Assembly: GCF_000240165.1 (NCBI RefSeq)
Contig: NC_017586.1
Coordinates: 5,965,228-6,029,227, forward strand
DNA length: 64,000 nucleotides
Direction: 5' to 3'
Origin: Streptantibioticus cattleyicolor NRRL 8057 = DSM 46488
Lineage (GTDB): Bacteria; Actinomycetota; Actinomycetes; Streptomycetales; Streptomycetaceae
Shown: one piece after another, positions 16,802 through 25,587 of the stretch
Numbering within the stretch: position 1 is the stretch's first letter
Layout: each line of letters opens with the position of its first letter
Notes under the pieces: generated by a model
Database searches by the model: none
What the model was told of the DNA's origin: nothing
What the model saw: only the letters and a program-made list of their open reading frames with translations
Position numbers and translations under genes: made by a program

Positions 16802-19210
16802 GTGGCCCGCCGGACGCAGGGGACGCTAACCGCCCCCGGGGACCAGGGGGCCGTTCGGCACCGGGTCGTGGTGCGGGGGATCGTGCAGGGGGTGGGGTTC
16901 CGCCCGTTCGTGCACGGGCTCGCCGGTGAGCTGGGGCTGGCCGGGTACGTCATCAACAACGCCGGCGGGGTCGTCGCCGAGGTGGAGGGCGACCCCGGAC
17001 GGGTGCACGTGTTCTGCCGCCGCATCAGCGCCGACGCCCCGCCCCGCGCCGTCATCCACTCCGTCTCCCACATGCGGGTCCCCCCGCTCGGCGGCACCGA
17101 CTTCACCATCCGCCCCTCCGAGAAGGGCCCCGGACGCACCCTCGTCCCCGCCGACACCGCGCCGTGCCCCGCCTGCCTGGCCGAGCTGACCGCCCCCGGC
17201 GACCGGCGCTACCGCCACCCCTTCATCGCCTGCGCGCACTGCGGCCCGCGGTTCACCATCGTCACCGCGCTGCCCTACGACCGCGCCGCCACCACGATGG
17301 CGCCGTTCCCGATGTGCGGGCGGTGCGCCGCCGAGTACGCCGACCCCGCGGACCGGCGGTTCCACGCCCAGCCGGTGGCCTGCCCCGACTGCGGACCCGC
17401 GCTCCACCTCACCGCGCCGCGCCGTCCGGCACCGCTCCACGGCGACCAGGCGCTCGCCGAGGCCCGCCGGCTGCTGACCGCCGGGGCGGTCCTCGCGGTC
17501 AAGGGCCTCGGCGGCTACCAGCTGGTCTGCGACGCCACCGACGAGGGCGCCGTGGCCGCCCTGCGGAGCAGGAAGGGGCACGGCACCCGGCCGTTCGCCG
17601 TGATGGCCGCCGACCTGGAGACCGCCGCCGCCCTCGCCCCGGCCGGGGAGGAGGAACGCGCCCTGCTCTGCGACCCCCGCCACCCCGTCGTGCTGCTGCG
17701 CCGCGCCGCCGTCCCCGGCCCCGGAGCCGGCCAACGCCCCACCCCGGCCGACGCCGTCTGCCCCGGCGGCCCCGACATCGGCGTCACGCTGCCCCACACC
17801 CCGCTGCACCACCTGCTCTTCGGGCTCCCCGGTGACCCGCCCGGCCCCCGGCTGCTGGTGGTCACCGGCGGCAACCGGCCCGGCGAACCACCCGTCACCG
17901 ACGACACCGAGGCCCGCGACCGGCTCGACGGCATCGCCGACGCCTGGCTGTGGCACGACCGCGGCATCCGGGTGCCCTGCGACGACTCGGTGGTACGCGT
18001 ACGCCCGGACGGCGAGCCGCAGCCGCTGCGCCGGTCGCGCGGTTACGTGCCCGAGCCGGTCGAGCTGCCCTACGCGGTGCCGCCCTCGCTGGCCGTCGGC
18101 GGGGCGGACGACACCACGTTCTGCCTCGCCCAGGGGCGTACCGCCTGGCTCTCCCCGCACCTCGGCGACCTGGCGCGGCCGGCCGCCGCCGCCGCGTTCG
18201 CCCGCACGCTGGACCACCTGGCCGCGCTGACCGGGGTACGGCCGCGGATCCTCGCCGCCGACCGGGACCCCGGCGACCTGGCGGCGCGCTGGGCCCGGGA
18301 GCACGCCGAGGGGCGCCCGCTCCACCTCGTCCAGCACCACCACGCGCACGTGGCCGCCGCCATGGCCGACGCGGGCCTCGACGGCACGGCGCCGGTGATC
18401 GGTGTCGTCCTCGACGGCGGCGGCCACGGCGACGACGGCGCGCTGTGGGGCGGCGAGGTGCTGCTCGCGGACTACGACGGGTACCGGCGGGCGGCCCACC
18501 TGGCCTACCTGCCGCTGCCGGCCGCCGCGCGCGGGAACAGCCCGGCCCCGTACCGGACGGCCCTCGCCCATCTGCGGGCGGCCGGCCTGACCTGGGAACC
18601 CTGGCTGCCGCGCGCGGCGGACCAGCCGGCGGACGAACCGGACGCGGCGGACACCGGCGAGGTCTCCACCTCCAGCATGGGACTGCTCTTCGACGCGGTC
18701 GCCGCCCTCCTCGGGCTCCGCCCCGACGACGGCCACCCGGCCGCCGTGCTGGAGGCGTGCGCGCTGCCCGCCATGGCCGACGAGGGCGACCACGCCTACG
18801 CCTTCGGGCACCGCGCGGACGGCGTGCTCGACCCGGCGCCGGTGCTGCGTTCCCTCGTCGCCGACCTGCGCACCGGCACCCCCGCCGCCACCGTCGCCGC
18901 CCGCTTCCACCACGCGGTGGCCCACGCGGTGCGCACCGCCTGCCGGCGGGTACGGGAGGCCGACGGGGTGACCACGGTCGTCCTCACCGGCGACCTGTTC
19001 GCCGACGCCCTGCTGGAGGAGGGGTGCCACCGGGCGCTGCGCGCCGACGGGTTCACCGTGCTGCGCCACCGCCAGGTGCCGTGCGGCGACGGCGGACTCG
19101 CCCTGGGCCGGCTGATGGTGGCCACCCGGCTGCGCGCCCGCCCGGCCGGTGCCACCGGGACGGGCACCGGCGCGCGGGGCGGTACCTCCCGCGGCCGGTC
19201 GCCCGGGTGA
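16802..19210 (+). CDS. hypF: [NiFe]-hydrogenase maturation carbamoyltransferase HypF
   Basis: HypF makes the thiocarboxamide on HypE that becomes the cyanide ligands of the [NiFe] active site. This 802-residue protein has all four parts. An acylphosphatase domain spans about residues 20-105 (VRGIVQGVGFRPFV). A double zinc finger (about 120-210) has CPAC, CAHC, CGRC and CPDC pairs. A YrdC-like domain follows (about 220-410, VLAVKGLGGYQLVCDAT). The last is a Kae1-like carbamoyltransferase domain with the VQHHHAHVAAAM metal motif. The GTG start is inferred from frame and coupling to the leader ORF. Other hyp genes are not in the window. Confidence 0.95.
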   Translation: MARRTQGTLTAPGDQGAVRHRVVVRGIVQGVGFRPFVHGLAGELGLAGYVINNAGGVVAEVEGDPGRVHVFCRRISADAPPRAVIHSVSHMRVPPLGGTDFTIRPSEKGPGRTLVPADTAPCPACLAELTAPGDRRYRHPFIACAHCGPRFTIVTALPYDRAATTMAPFPMCGRCAAEYADPADRRFHAQPVACPDCGPALHLTAPRRPAPLHGDQALAEARRLLTAGAVLAVKGLGGYQLVCDATDEGAVAALRSRKGHGTRPFAVMAADLETAAALAPAGEEERALLCDPRHPVVLLRRAAVPGPGAGQRPTPADAVCPGGPDIGVTLPHTPLHHLLFGLPGDPPGPRLLVVTGGNRPGEPPVTDDTEARDRLDGIADAWLWHDRGIRVPCDDSVVRVRPDGEPQPLRRSRGYVPEPVELPYAVPPSLAVGGADDTTFCLAQGRTAWLSPHLGDLARPAAAAAFARTLDHLAALTGVRPRILAADRDPGDLAARWAREHAEGRPLHLVQHHHAHVAAAMADAGLDGTAPVIGVVLDGGGHGDDGALWGGEVLLADYDGYRRAAHLAYLPLPAAARGNSPAPYRTALAHLRAAGLTWEPWLPRAADQPADEPDAADTGEVSTSSMGLLFDAVAALLGLRPDDGHPAAVLEACALPAMADEGDHAYAFGHRADGVLDPAPVLRSLVADLRTGTPAATVAARFHHAVAHAVRTACRRVREADGVTTVVLTGDLFADALLEEGCHRALRADGFTVLRHRQVPCGDGGLALGRLMVATRLRARPAGATGTGTGARGGTSRGRSPG

Positions 19211-19365
19211 GCCGCCGGACGACAGGTGGGATCGGGGTGGTGGCCGTGGCCGGTGGGGCGCGGGCGCCCGGCCGCGGGCCGTTCAACTCGCCGTCGAGCG
19301 GGTAGCCGCGAAGCGTAAGGCACCGACCGGCCACCACAAACCGACCACAGATCGAGGTGAGGGTG

Positions 19366-19734
19366 ATGTTCCTGCTGGGCTTCCTGCTGCTCGCGGCCTC
19401 CGCCGCGTTCACCGGGCTGGTGATCGCCGGCAACACCGGCGGCGGACCCGACTACACGGCGAACGTGCTCGGCCAGCATGTCGCCACCCTCAACACGCTG
19501 GGCGTCTTCGCGGCCGGCCTCGCCCTCGGGCTGATCTTCTGCCTGGGCCTGGCGATGATGACCGGCGCCGCGCGGGCGCGCCGCCGCAAGGCCGAGCTGA
19601 CCTCCGCCCGCCAGGAGGCGGCGCGGGCCACCGCCGAACGCGACGCGGTCACCGCCCGTACCGGTGACGAGGCCGACCGCCCGGCCGCCACCGGCGCCCG
19701 GCACCGGCACGCCCGCCACCTGTTCGGCCACTGA
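19366..19734 (+). CDS. Small two-span membrane protein
   Basis: This is a 122-residue protein with two hydrophobic helices (residues 1-22 and about 42-66) separated by a short polar loop. A charged, Arg/Ala-rich cytoplasmic tail follows (RARRRKAELTSARQEAAR) that looks like a short coiled coil, and the end is His-rich. The layout resembles LapA-domain-like proteins. GAGGTGAGG sits just before the ATG at 19366, which was chosen over the GTG three codons upstream. Function unknown. Confidence 0.7.
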   Translation: MFLLGFLLLAASAAFTGLVIAGNTGGGPDYTANVLGQHVATLNTLGVFAAGLALGLIFCLGLAMMTGAARARRRKAELTSARQEAARATAERDAVTARTGDEADRPAATGARHRHARHLFGH

Positions 19735-19750
19735 ACGACGCGGGCACCCG

Positions 19751-20350
19751 GTGTCGCCCAGGTCAGGCCGCCCTGAACTGGCCGAATACCGCCGTAAGCG
19801 CGACTTCGCCGCCACCGCGGAACCCGCGGGCGGCGAGGACGCGGGCACGCCGGGCGGCGACGGCCGGTTCGTGGTGCAGCTCCACGACGCGAGCACCCGA
19901 CACTTCGACTTCCGGCTGGAGTCGCGCGGCGTGCTGAAGTCGTGGGCGGTGCCCAAGGGACCCTCCAGCGACCCGCGTGACAAGCGGCTGGCGGTGCCCA
20001 CCGAGGACCATCCGCTGGAGTGCCGCGACGTCGAGGGCGTGATCGGCGAGGGCTACGGCGCCGGCACCGTGCTGGTGTGGAACACCGGCACCTACCGCAA
20101 CCTCAGCCGGCGCCACGGTGAGCCGGTGCCGTTCGCCGACGCGCTCGACGCCGGCCACGTCTCGTTCTGGCTGGACGGCGGGAAGCTGCGCGGCGGCTAC
20201 GCGCTGACCAGGCTGCGCGACGGGGCCTGGCTGCTGGTGAAGGAACGCGACCGGTACGCGCACGGTGGCGGGTCCCCGAGTCCGGAGCGGGTGCGTTCGG
20301 CGCGGACGCACCGCACGCTGCGGCAGATCGCGCGGGAGGAGGGCGGCTGA
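19751..20350 (+). CDS. Stand-alone LigD-type 3'-phosphoesterase
   Basis: This is a 199-residue protein equal to the phosphoesterase domain of the non-homologous end-joining ligase LigD. That domain removes 3'-phosphates or ribonucleotides from DNA ends. Family residues are present: FVVQLHDASTRHFDFRLE, LKSWAVPKGPS, the PTEDHPLE segment and YGAGTVLVWNTGTY. The start is a GTG at 19751. Streptomycetes often carry such single-domain copies apart from the ligase and polymerase domains. No Ku or ligase gene is nearby. Confidence 0.9.
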   Translation: MSPRSGRPELAEYRRKRDFAATAEPAGGEDAGTPGGDGRFVVQLHDASTRHFDFRLESRGVLKSWAVPKGPSSDPRDKRLAVPTEDHPLECRDVEGVIGEGYGAGTVLVWNTGTYRNLSRRHGEPVPFADALDAGHVSFWLDGGKLRGGYALTRLRDGAWLLVKERDRYAHGGGSPSPERVRSARTHRTLRQIAREEGG

Positions 20351-20788
20351 CCGGCACCGGGAACGCGCGCACAGCGGAACCTGCGGGGCGTTCTCCCTTC
20401 GCCGGTATTGCCCGGATCAGGTATTGGGGGTCGCCTCCGGATCGTGCGATCCCGGGGCTTTCGGCACACCCGGAATTCGTCGTCCTTGATCCTTCGGCCT
20501 CTCAGTCCGATCGTCGACCGAGGTACCAGCGGCAGATCAACCGGTCTGTCGCCGCTGCCTCCTGCGGTCGAACTCCCTCGCTCGCCTCGCAGGCCCACCT
20601 CCATAGTGCATCGCCCCACCGGTGAACACCAGAGGTTCCGCGAACAATACCGACGAGTAGGCAAGGGTTTTTCCAGCCATCTCCACGCGCCCGTTCGTAC
20701 CGCTGTACGGGCCGCGTCCAGCCGTCGCGGGCGGCTCCGCCACCCTATGATGAGCGCCGACAACACCCGGTAACGAAGGGGCAGTTGG
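20351..20788 (+). promoter_or_regulatory. 438-base intergenic region upstream of the second DUF574 gene
   Basis: I see no gene with good codon bias here, and the composition is less biased than in flanking genes. TATGAT at 20746-20751 is a plausible -10 box about 38 bases before the ATG at 20789, without a recognisable -35. GATCGTGCGATC near 20440 is a short inverted repeat. The ribosome site is GAAGGGG at 20776-20782. Confidence 0.35.
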
Positions 20789-21619
20789 ATGACCGACGCC
20801 ATCGGCGAGGTGGACCAGACGAAGCCGAGCATCGCCCGTGTCTACGACTATCTGCTCGGCGGCAAGGACAACTACGCCGTCGACCGGGAGATCGGTGACC
20901 GGTTCAAGAACGAGATGCCCGGGTCGGTCGCCATCGCCTACACCAACCGCCGGGCGCTGGTGCGCGCGGTGCGGGACATCGCGCTGCACACACCGATCCG
21001 CCAGTTCATCGACGTGGGCAGCGGCCTGCCGACCGCCGACAACGTGCACCAGGTGGCCCAGCGCCACGCGCCGCCGACCCGGGTGCTCTACGTCGACAAC
21101 GACCCCATCGTGCTCGCCCACGGCCGCGCCCTGCTGGAGGAGAACGACCTCACCGGCGTCATCCGGGCCGACGTGCGCCACCCGCAGGTCATCCTCGACC
21201 ACGCCATCGCCAGCGGGCTGATCGACTTCGGGCGCCCGGTCGCCATCATCCTCAGCGCGATCCTGCACCACATCAACGACGACGAGGACCCGCGTGCCGT
21301 GGTGCGTTTCTGGCGCGACCACGTCCCCTCCGGCAGCCACTTCTTCATCAGCCACTTCCGCAGCGGCCACAACGACGAGACCAGGGAGGCCGAACGCGTC
21401 CTGCAGACCACCTTCGGGCGCGGCCGGTGGCGCACCGACCAGGAGATCGAGGCGCTCTTCGACGGGCTGGAGATCCTCGAACCCGGCATCCTGCCCGCCG
21501 TGCTGTGGCGGGCCGGCGACCCCGACGACGACGTCTCACGCATCGGCCAGGAGTCCGCCGGACGGGCCCCCACGGTGTGGGAGCAGCTGATCGTCGCCGG
21601 CCTCGGCCGCAAGCCCTGA
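20789..21619 (+). CDS. DUF574-family SAM-dependent methyltransferase (copy 2)
   Basis: This is a 276-residue paralogue of the protein at 9261, with the same hallmarks: ARVYDYLLGGKDNYAVDR, FIDVGSGLPT, YVDNDPIVLAHGRA and a C-terminal AGLGRKP. The overall plan is a Rossmann-type SAM-binding core. The HHINDDEDP loop is more typical of the family than the HWLPRDQDP of copy 1. Substrate unknown. Its last 84 bases overlap the convergent glycosyltransferase gene. Confidence 0.9.
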   Translation: MTDAIGEVDQTKPSIARVYDYLLGGKDNYAVDREIGDRFKNEMPGSVAIAYTNRRALVRAVRDIALHTPIRQFIDVGSGLPTADNVHQVAQRHAPPTRVLYVDNDPIVLAHGRALLEENDLTGVIRADVRHPQVILDHAIASGLIDFGRPVAIILSAILHHINDDEDPRAVVRFWRDHVPSGSHFFISHFRSGHNDETREAERVLQTTFGRGRWRTDQEIEALFDGLEILEPGILPAVLWRAGDPDDDVSRIGQESAGRAPTVWEQLIVAGLGRKP

Positions 21620-22780
21620 CGCGGTCCGGCCGGCCACCGCCACGCCCCGCGTACCCCGGCGGCCCGGCCCCGCCCGCCGTACCCACACCGACAGCACCAC
21701 CGGCAGCGTGAGGTAGCCGAACCGGCCCGCCGGGGCCAGCAGGAACGCCACCGACAACCCGGCGGCCAGCCGGTCCGCGGCGGCCACCGCGGTCCGTGGC
21801 GGACGCACCACCAGCGACACCGCCACCAGCACCGCGCCGCAGACCACCAGCGCCACCGCCGCGTACCACCCGGCCGGACCCAGCGCCGCCAGCAGATGGC
21901 CCGGCAACGGGCTGCCCGCCGGGGTCGCCACCGCACCGCGTCCGGCGGGGAACGCCAGCACCTGCTCCACCACCCGGCCCGGGGCCACCAGCACGCACGG
22001 CAGCACCAGCGCCACCGCCCCCGTCCCGGCCACCACCGCGCACCGCACCGCCGCCCGGGCACCCAGCACCGCGCCGGCGAACGCCACCACCACGGCGACC
22101 GCCGGCCACGCCGTCCACTTCAGCGACGACGCGGCGGCGAGCGCGACCCCCGCCCACCCCGGCCGCCCCCGCGCCGCCCACGACACCGCCAGACAACACA
22201 ACCCGGTCAACGGCAGATCGACCCCGCTGACACACAACGGCAACGCCACCACCGGCGAGGCGATCAGCACCCACGGCCGCCCCCGCGCCCACCCCGGACG
22301 CGCCGCCGCCAACGACCCCAGGAAGACCGCCGCACACCACACCCGGGCGTCCCCCAGCACCGCGCCCACCCCGCCGAGCGGTGCCAGCACCACCCGCGGC
22401 AGCCCGAGCAACGCCATCCCCGGCAGGTACGGCGTGTAGTCGCCCACCCGGCGCGGATCGGGCAGGTACGGGGTGCCCGTCGACAACAGCAACCGCGCGG
22501 AACGCTCGATCACGTCCACCTCGCTCTGCCGCCCCCCGGTCAGCAGCAGCACCGCCAACGGCACCACGACCGCCCCGGCGACCGCGCACCCCGACGCAAC
22601 CCCCCGCGCCCGCGAGGCGGGCCACCACAGCGTCACACAGGCCGCGAGGAGATACCCGGCCGCCGCACAGCGACCCCACACCCGGTGCGTGTCCAGCGTG
22701 GACAGCAACGGGAACCCCGCGGCCCACACCGCCGCCCCCAGCCACACCACGGCCCACTTCCACCGTCCCGCTGCCTCCAC
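21536..22780 (-). CDS. GT87-like polytopic mannosyltransferase
   Basis: This is a 414-residue membrane protein with about ten hydrophobic helices. It resembles the GT-C glycosyltransferase family 87/DUF2029, polyprenyl-phosphate-mannose-dependent enzymes acting on the outer face of the membrane. The segment near residues 100-115 (GTPYLPDPRRVGDYTPYLPGMALLG) fits the loop that follows the first catalytic acidic residue. The start is a GTG at 22780. The C-terminal tail of about 28 residues is hydrophilic and encoded antisense to the methyltransferase gene, which suggests a recently extended end. Confidence 0.7.
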   Translation of the reverse strand: MEAAGRWKWAVVWLGAAVWAAGFPLLSTLDTHRVWGRCAAAGYLLAACVTLWWPASRARGVASGCAVAGAVVVPLAVLLLTGGRQSEVDVIERSARLLLSTGTPYLPDPRRVGDYTPYLPGMALLGLPRVVLAPLGGVGAVLGDARVWCAAVFLGSLAAARPGWARGRPWVLIASPVVALPLCVSGVDLPLTGLCCLAVSWAARGRPGWAGVALAAASSLKWTAWPAVAVVVAFAGAVLGARAAVRCAVVAGTGAVALVLPCVLVAPGRVVEQVLAFPAGRGAVATPAGSPLPGHLLAALGPAGWYAAVALVVCGAVLVAVSLVVRPPRTAVAAADRLAAGLSVAFLLAPAGRFGYLTLPVVLSVWVRRAGPGRRGTRGVAVAGRTASGLAAEAGDDQLLPHRGGPSGGLLADA

Positions 22781-22998
22781 CGGCGCCGTCCTCCCTCAAC
22801 AGACGTACGCCACCGACGACTTCGGGGCGTTCGCACCCCGGAATCGGATCACCGCGCGCCCGCCGCCGTCACGGCGTCTGGACCGACCCCCGCCGGTGGG
22901 GTTTTCCCCACCGGCGACCGGCCGGGCAGCCGCAGCGCGCCGGGCCGGCGGGGTGTGCCAGGCTGGCGGCGGAGACGGCACGGCGAGGAGGCGAGGGC

Positions 22999-24183
22999 GT
23001 GGGGAGCGGGACGGGGGCGCCGCCGTGCGCGTGGCGGGCGGTGCGCGCGCGTCCGTTCCGGTACCTGTGCTCGCTTCGGCCGTTGCGGTGCGCGGCGTAC
23101 GTGCTGACCGGCGCGGTGTGCGGTCCGGTGCTGATGTCGGCGCTGGCCGTGCTGACGGTGGCCGGGGTGGTCACGGCGCCGCTCGGGGTCGGACTCGTCG
23201 CGTTGCTCGCGGTGGCGCTGAGCGGGGTCGCGGTGGGGGCGGTGGAACGCCGCAGGCTGCGGCTGGTCGAGCCGGGACGGCCGGCGAGCCCGCACCGCGC
23301 ACCGGTCGGCGCCGACCCGCTGCGCTGGGTGCGTCTGCGCCTCACCGAGCGGGCCACCTGGCGGGAACTGGGGTACGTGGCGCTGTGGTGCACGGTGTTC
23401 ACCGGCACCGGGGTGGTCTTCGCGGCGCTGCTGGGGCTGAGTTGCCTGCTCGCCGCGGCGCCGGTGGTGGCCGCCGCCATCGCCCCGGACCACCTGATGA
23501 TCCCGGCCGGCCACCTGGTCCCCGGCCCGGCGCGGGCGCTGCCGGCCGCGGTGGTGGGGCTGGCCGGGCTGGTGGTGTGCGCGTGGCTCGCGGCGTTGCT
23601 GGCCGGCGCGCAGGCCAAGGCGGCCGGTGCGCTGCTCGGCCCCCGGGACGACGACCTGGGCGCCCGGGTGATCGAACTGACCCGGTCCCGGGCGCGGATG
23701 GCACTGGGGCAGCGCGAACGGGAGGCCGGAGCGCTGATCGCCAGGGCCAGGGGCGAGGCCCGTGACGCCCTGGACCTCCTGCGCGACCTGGTGCGCGGCG
23801 TCCACCCCCAGGTGCTCACCGACCACGGACTGGTCGCCGCCGTCGAGGAGTTGGCGGCCCGCCACCCGGTCCCCGTCGCCGTCACCGTCGACCTGCCGCA
23901 CCGGCTGCCGCCCGCCGTCGAGGCCACCGCGTACTTCACCGTGGCCGAAGCGCTCACCAGCGCCGCCAAGCACAGCGGGGCCGGCCGGATCGAGGTGTCG
24001 GGCGGCTTCGACGGCACCCGGCTCGCGCTGCTCGTCCACGACGACGGGCGCGGCGGCGCGGACCCGTCCGCCGGGGCCGGACTCCAGGGGCTCGCCGACC
24101 GGCTGGCGATCCTCGGCGGGACGCTGGTGGTCTCCAGCCCGGCCGGCGGCCCGACCCGGCTGCGGGTGGAGGTGCCGTGCTGA
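22999..24183 (+). CDS. Sensor histidine kinase-like protein lacking the phospho-acceptor region
   Basis: This is a 394-residue protein with four hydrophobic segments in an N-terminal sensor domain (about residues 20-210) and a C-terminal HATPase_c domain of the NarL/LuxR-coupled class (about 270-394, HDDGRGGAD and GLQGLADRLAILGG). The HisKA_3 motif normally found as ERxRIxRDLHDG is absent: LTRSRARMALGQ runs almost directly into ARDALDLLRDLVRGVHP. The N-box Asn is also Ser (EALTSAAKHS). It therefore looks like a degenerate or unconventional kinase. The GTG start has GAGGAGG. It overlaps its response regulator gene by seven bases. Confidence 0.85.
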   Translation: MGSGTGAPPCAWRAVRARPFRYLCSLRPLRCAAYVLTGAVCGPVLMSALAVLTVAGVVTAPLGVGLVALLAVALSGVAVGAVERRRLRLVEPGRPASPHRAPVGADPLRWVRLRLTERATWRELGYVALWCTVFTGTGVVFAALLGLSCLLAAAPVVAAAIAPDHLMIPAGHLVPGPARALPAAVVGLAGLVVCAWLAALLAGAQAKAAGALLGPRDDDLGARVIELTRSRARMALGQREREAGALIARARGEARDALDLLRDLVRGVHPQVLTDHGLVAAVEELAARHPVPVAVTVDLPHRLPPAVEATAYFTVAEALTSAAKHSGAGRIEVSGGFDGTRLALLVHDDGRGGADPSAGAGLQGLADRLAILGGTLVVSSPAGGPTRLRVEVPC

Positions 24184-24839
24184 ACGTGGTGCTCGCCGAG
24201 GACTCGGTGCTGCTGCGCGCCGGTCTGGTGGAACTGCTCACCCGTGGCGGCCACCGGGTCACCGCGGCGGTCGGTGACGCCGAGGCGTTGTCGCGGGCGG
24301 TGGACGCCCAGGTGCCGGACGTCGTCGTGGCGGACGTGCGCATGCCGCCCGGCCACCGGGACGAGGGCCTGCGCGCCGCCGTCGAGCTGCGCGAGCGCCA
24401 CCCCGGACTCGCCGTGCTGGTGCTCTCCCAGTACGTCGCCACCGCGTACGCGACCCGGCTGCTGTCGGACGGCGGCGCCGGCCCGGCCGGCCTGGGGTAC
24501 CTGCTGAAGGACCGGGTCGGTGAAGTGGCCGAGTTCTTCGACGCGTTGCGGCGGGTGGCGGCCGGCGAGACGGTGATCGACCCGGAGGTGGTACGCGTTC
24601 TGCTGGCCCGCCGCACCGCCGGCCGCCCGCTGGACCGGCTCACCCCGCGCGAACGCGAGGTGCTGGCGCTGATGGCCGAGGGACGCACCAACGAGTCGAT
24701 CGCCCGGCGCATCACCACCACCGAGGCCGCCGTGGTCAAGCACGCGGGCAACATCTTCGCCAAGCTCTCCCTGGAACCGGCGGACGGCAACCGTCGGGTG
24801 CTCGCGGTGCTGGCGTACCTGCGGCACGCCACCGGCTGA
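24177..24839 (+). CDS. LuxR/NarL-family response regulator
   Basis: This is a 220-residue two-component regulator. The receiver domain (residues 1-125) has the acidic pair E8-D9, the phospho-acceptor D53 in VVADVRMPP and the Lys in YLLKDR. The C-terminal LuxR HTH is standard (LTPREREVLALMAEGRTNESIARR). The GTG start lies within the stop region of the kinase gene, so the two are coupled. The receiver looks intact while its partner kinase does not, so another kinase or a small phosphodonor may feed it. Confidence 0.93.
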   Translation: MLNVVLAEDSVLLRAGLVELLTRGGHRVTAAVGDAEALSRAVDAQVPDVVVADVRMPPGHRDEGLRAAVELRERHPGLAVLVLSQYVATAYATRLLSDGGAGPAGLGYLLKDRVGEVAEFFDALRRVAAGETVIDPEVVRVLLARRTAGRPLDRLTPREREVLALMAEGRTNESIARRITTTEAAVVKHAGNIFAKLSLEPADGNRRVLAVLAYLRHATG

Positions 24840-24897
24840 CCGGCCGCGCCCACACGGCGACGTGCTCCGGCGGGACGCCGTCTGCGATCATGCGGCG

Positions 24898-25485
24898 ATG
24901 ACCTCCTCGATACCGCCCGTGGTGGCCGCCGGACGGATGGCCCGTGGCGAACAGCCGGTGCTGGGGCTCTCCGACGGCGAGGAACTGCGCCCCTGGCGCG
25001 CCGAGGACGCCGGGGTGCTGGCGGCCTCCTGCGGCGACCCGGCGATCAGGCAGTGGAACCGCACCCCGGCGCTGACGATCCGCGAGGCCGAGGAGCGCAT
25101 CGACAACTGGCGGCGCCGGTGGTGGGCGGAGGAGCGCGCGGTGTGGGCGATCGCGCGGCGCGGCGGCGAGGTGCTCGGCCTGATCGGGGTCGGCGACATC
25201 GACCTGGGGCGCGGCGGCGGCGAGTTGTTCTACTGGCTGCTGCCCGCGGGCCAGGGCGGCGGCACCATGACGCGGGCGGTGCTGCGGGTCGCCCGGTGGG
25301 CGCTGGACGAGGTCGGCCTGCACCGTCTGGTGATCACCCACTCGGTGGCCAACCCGGCCTCCTGCCGGGTCGCCGAGGCCACCGGGTTCCGGCTGGAGGG
25401 CACCATGCGCGGCGCGCTGCTGCACGCCGACGGCTGGCACGACGAGCATCTGCACGCCCGCCTCCAGGGCGACCCCTGGCCCTGA
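24898..25485 (+). CDS. GNAT-family N-acetyltransferase (RimJ-like)
   Basis: This is a 195-residue acyl-CoA-dependent acetyltransferase of the RimJ/RimL subgroup. The acceptor side is LRPWRAEDAGVLAASCGDP. The acetyl-CoA side has WLLPAGQGGGTMTRAV (the Q/RxxGxG/A loop as GQGGGT) and LHRLVITHSVANPASCRVAEATGFRLEG. Possible substrates are protein N-termini or small amines. The ATG at 24898 marks the end of a 58-base gap after the response regulator gene. Confidence 0.9.
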   Translation: MTSSIPPVVAAGRMARGEQPVLGLSDGEELRPWRAEDAGVLAASCGDPAIRQWNRTPALTIREAEERIDNWRRRWWAEERAVWAIARRGGEVLGLIGVGDIDLGRGGGELFYWLLPAGQGGGTMTRAVLRVARWALDEVGLHRLVITHSVANPASCRVAEATGFRLEGTMRGALLHADGWHDEHLHARLQGDPWP

Positions 25486-25587
25486 CCGGGCCGGCGTCAC
25501 CCGTCCTGGCGCGTCCGGGCGGGGCGGGCCGGTGGCCGTCCGGGATGTCGCGGCGCCGTGCGGCGGCGGGCGCCGGAAGCTGGGCCG

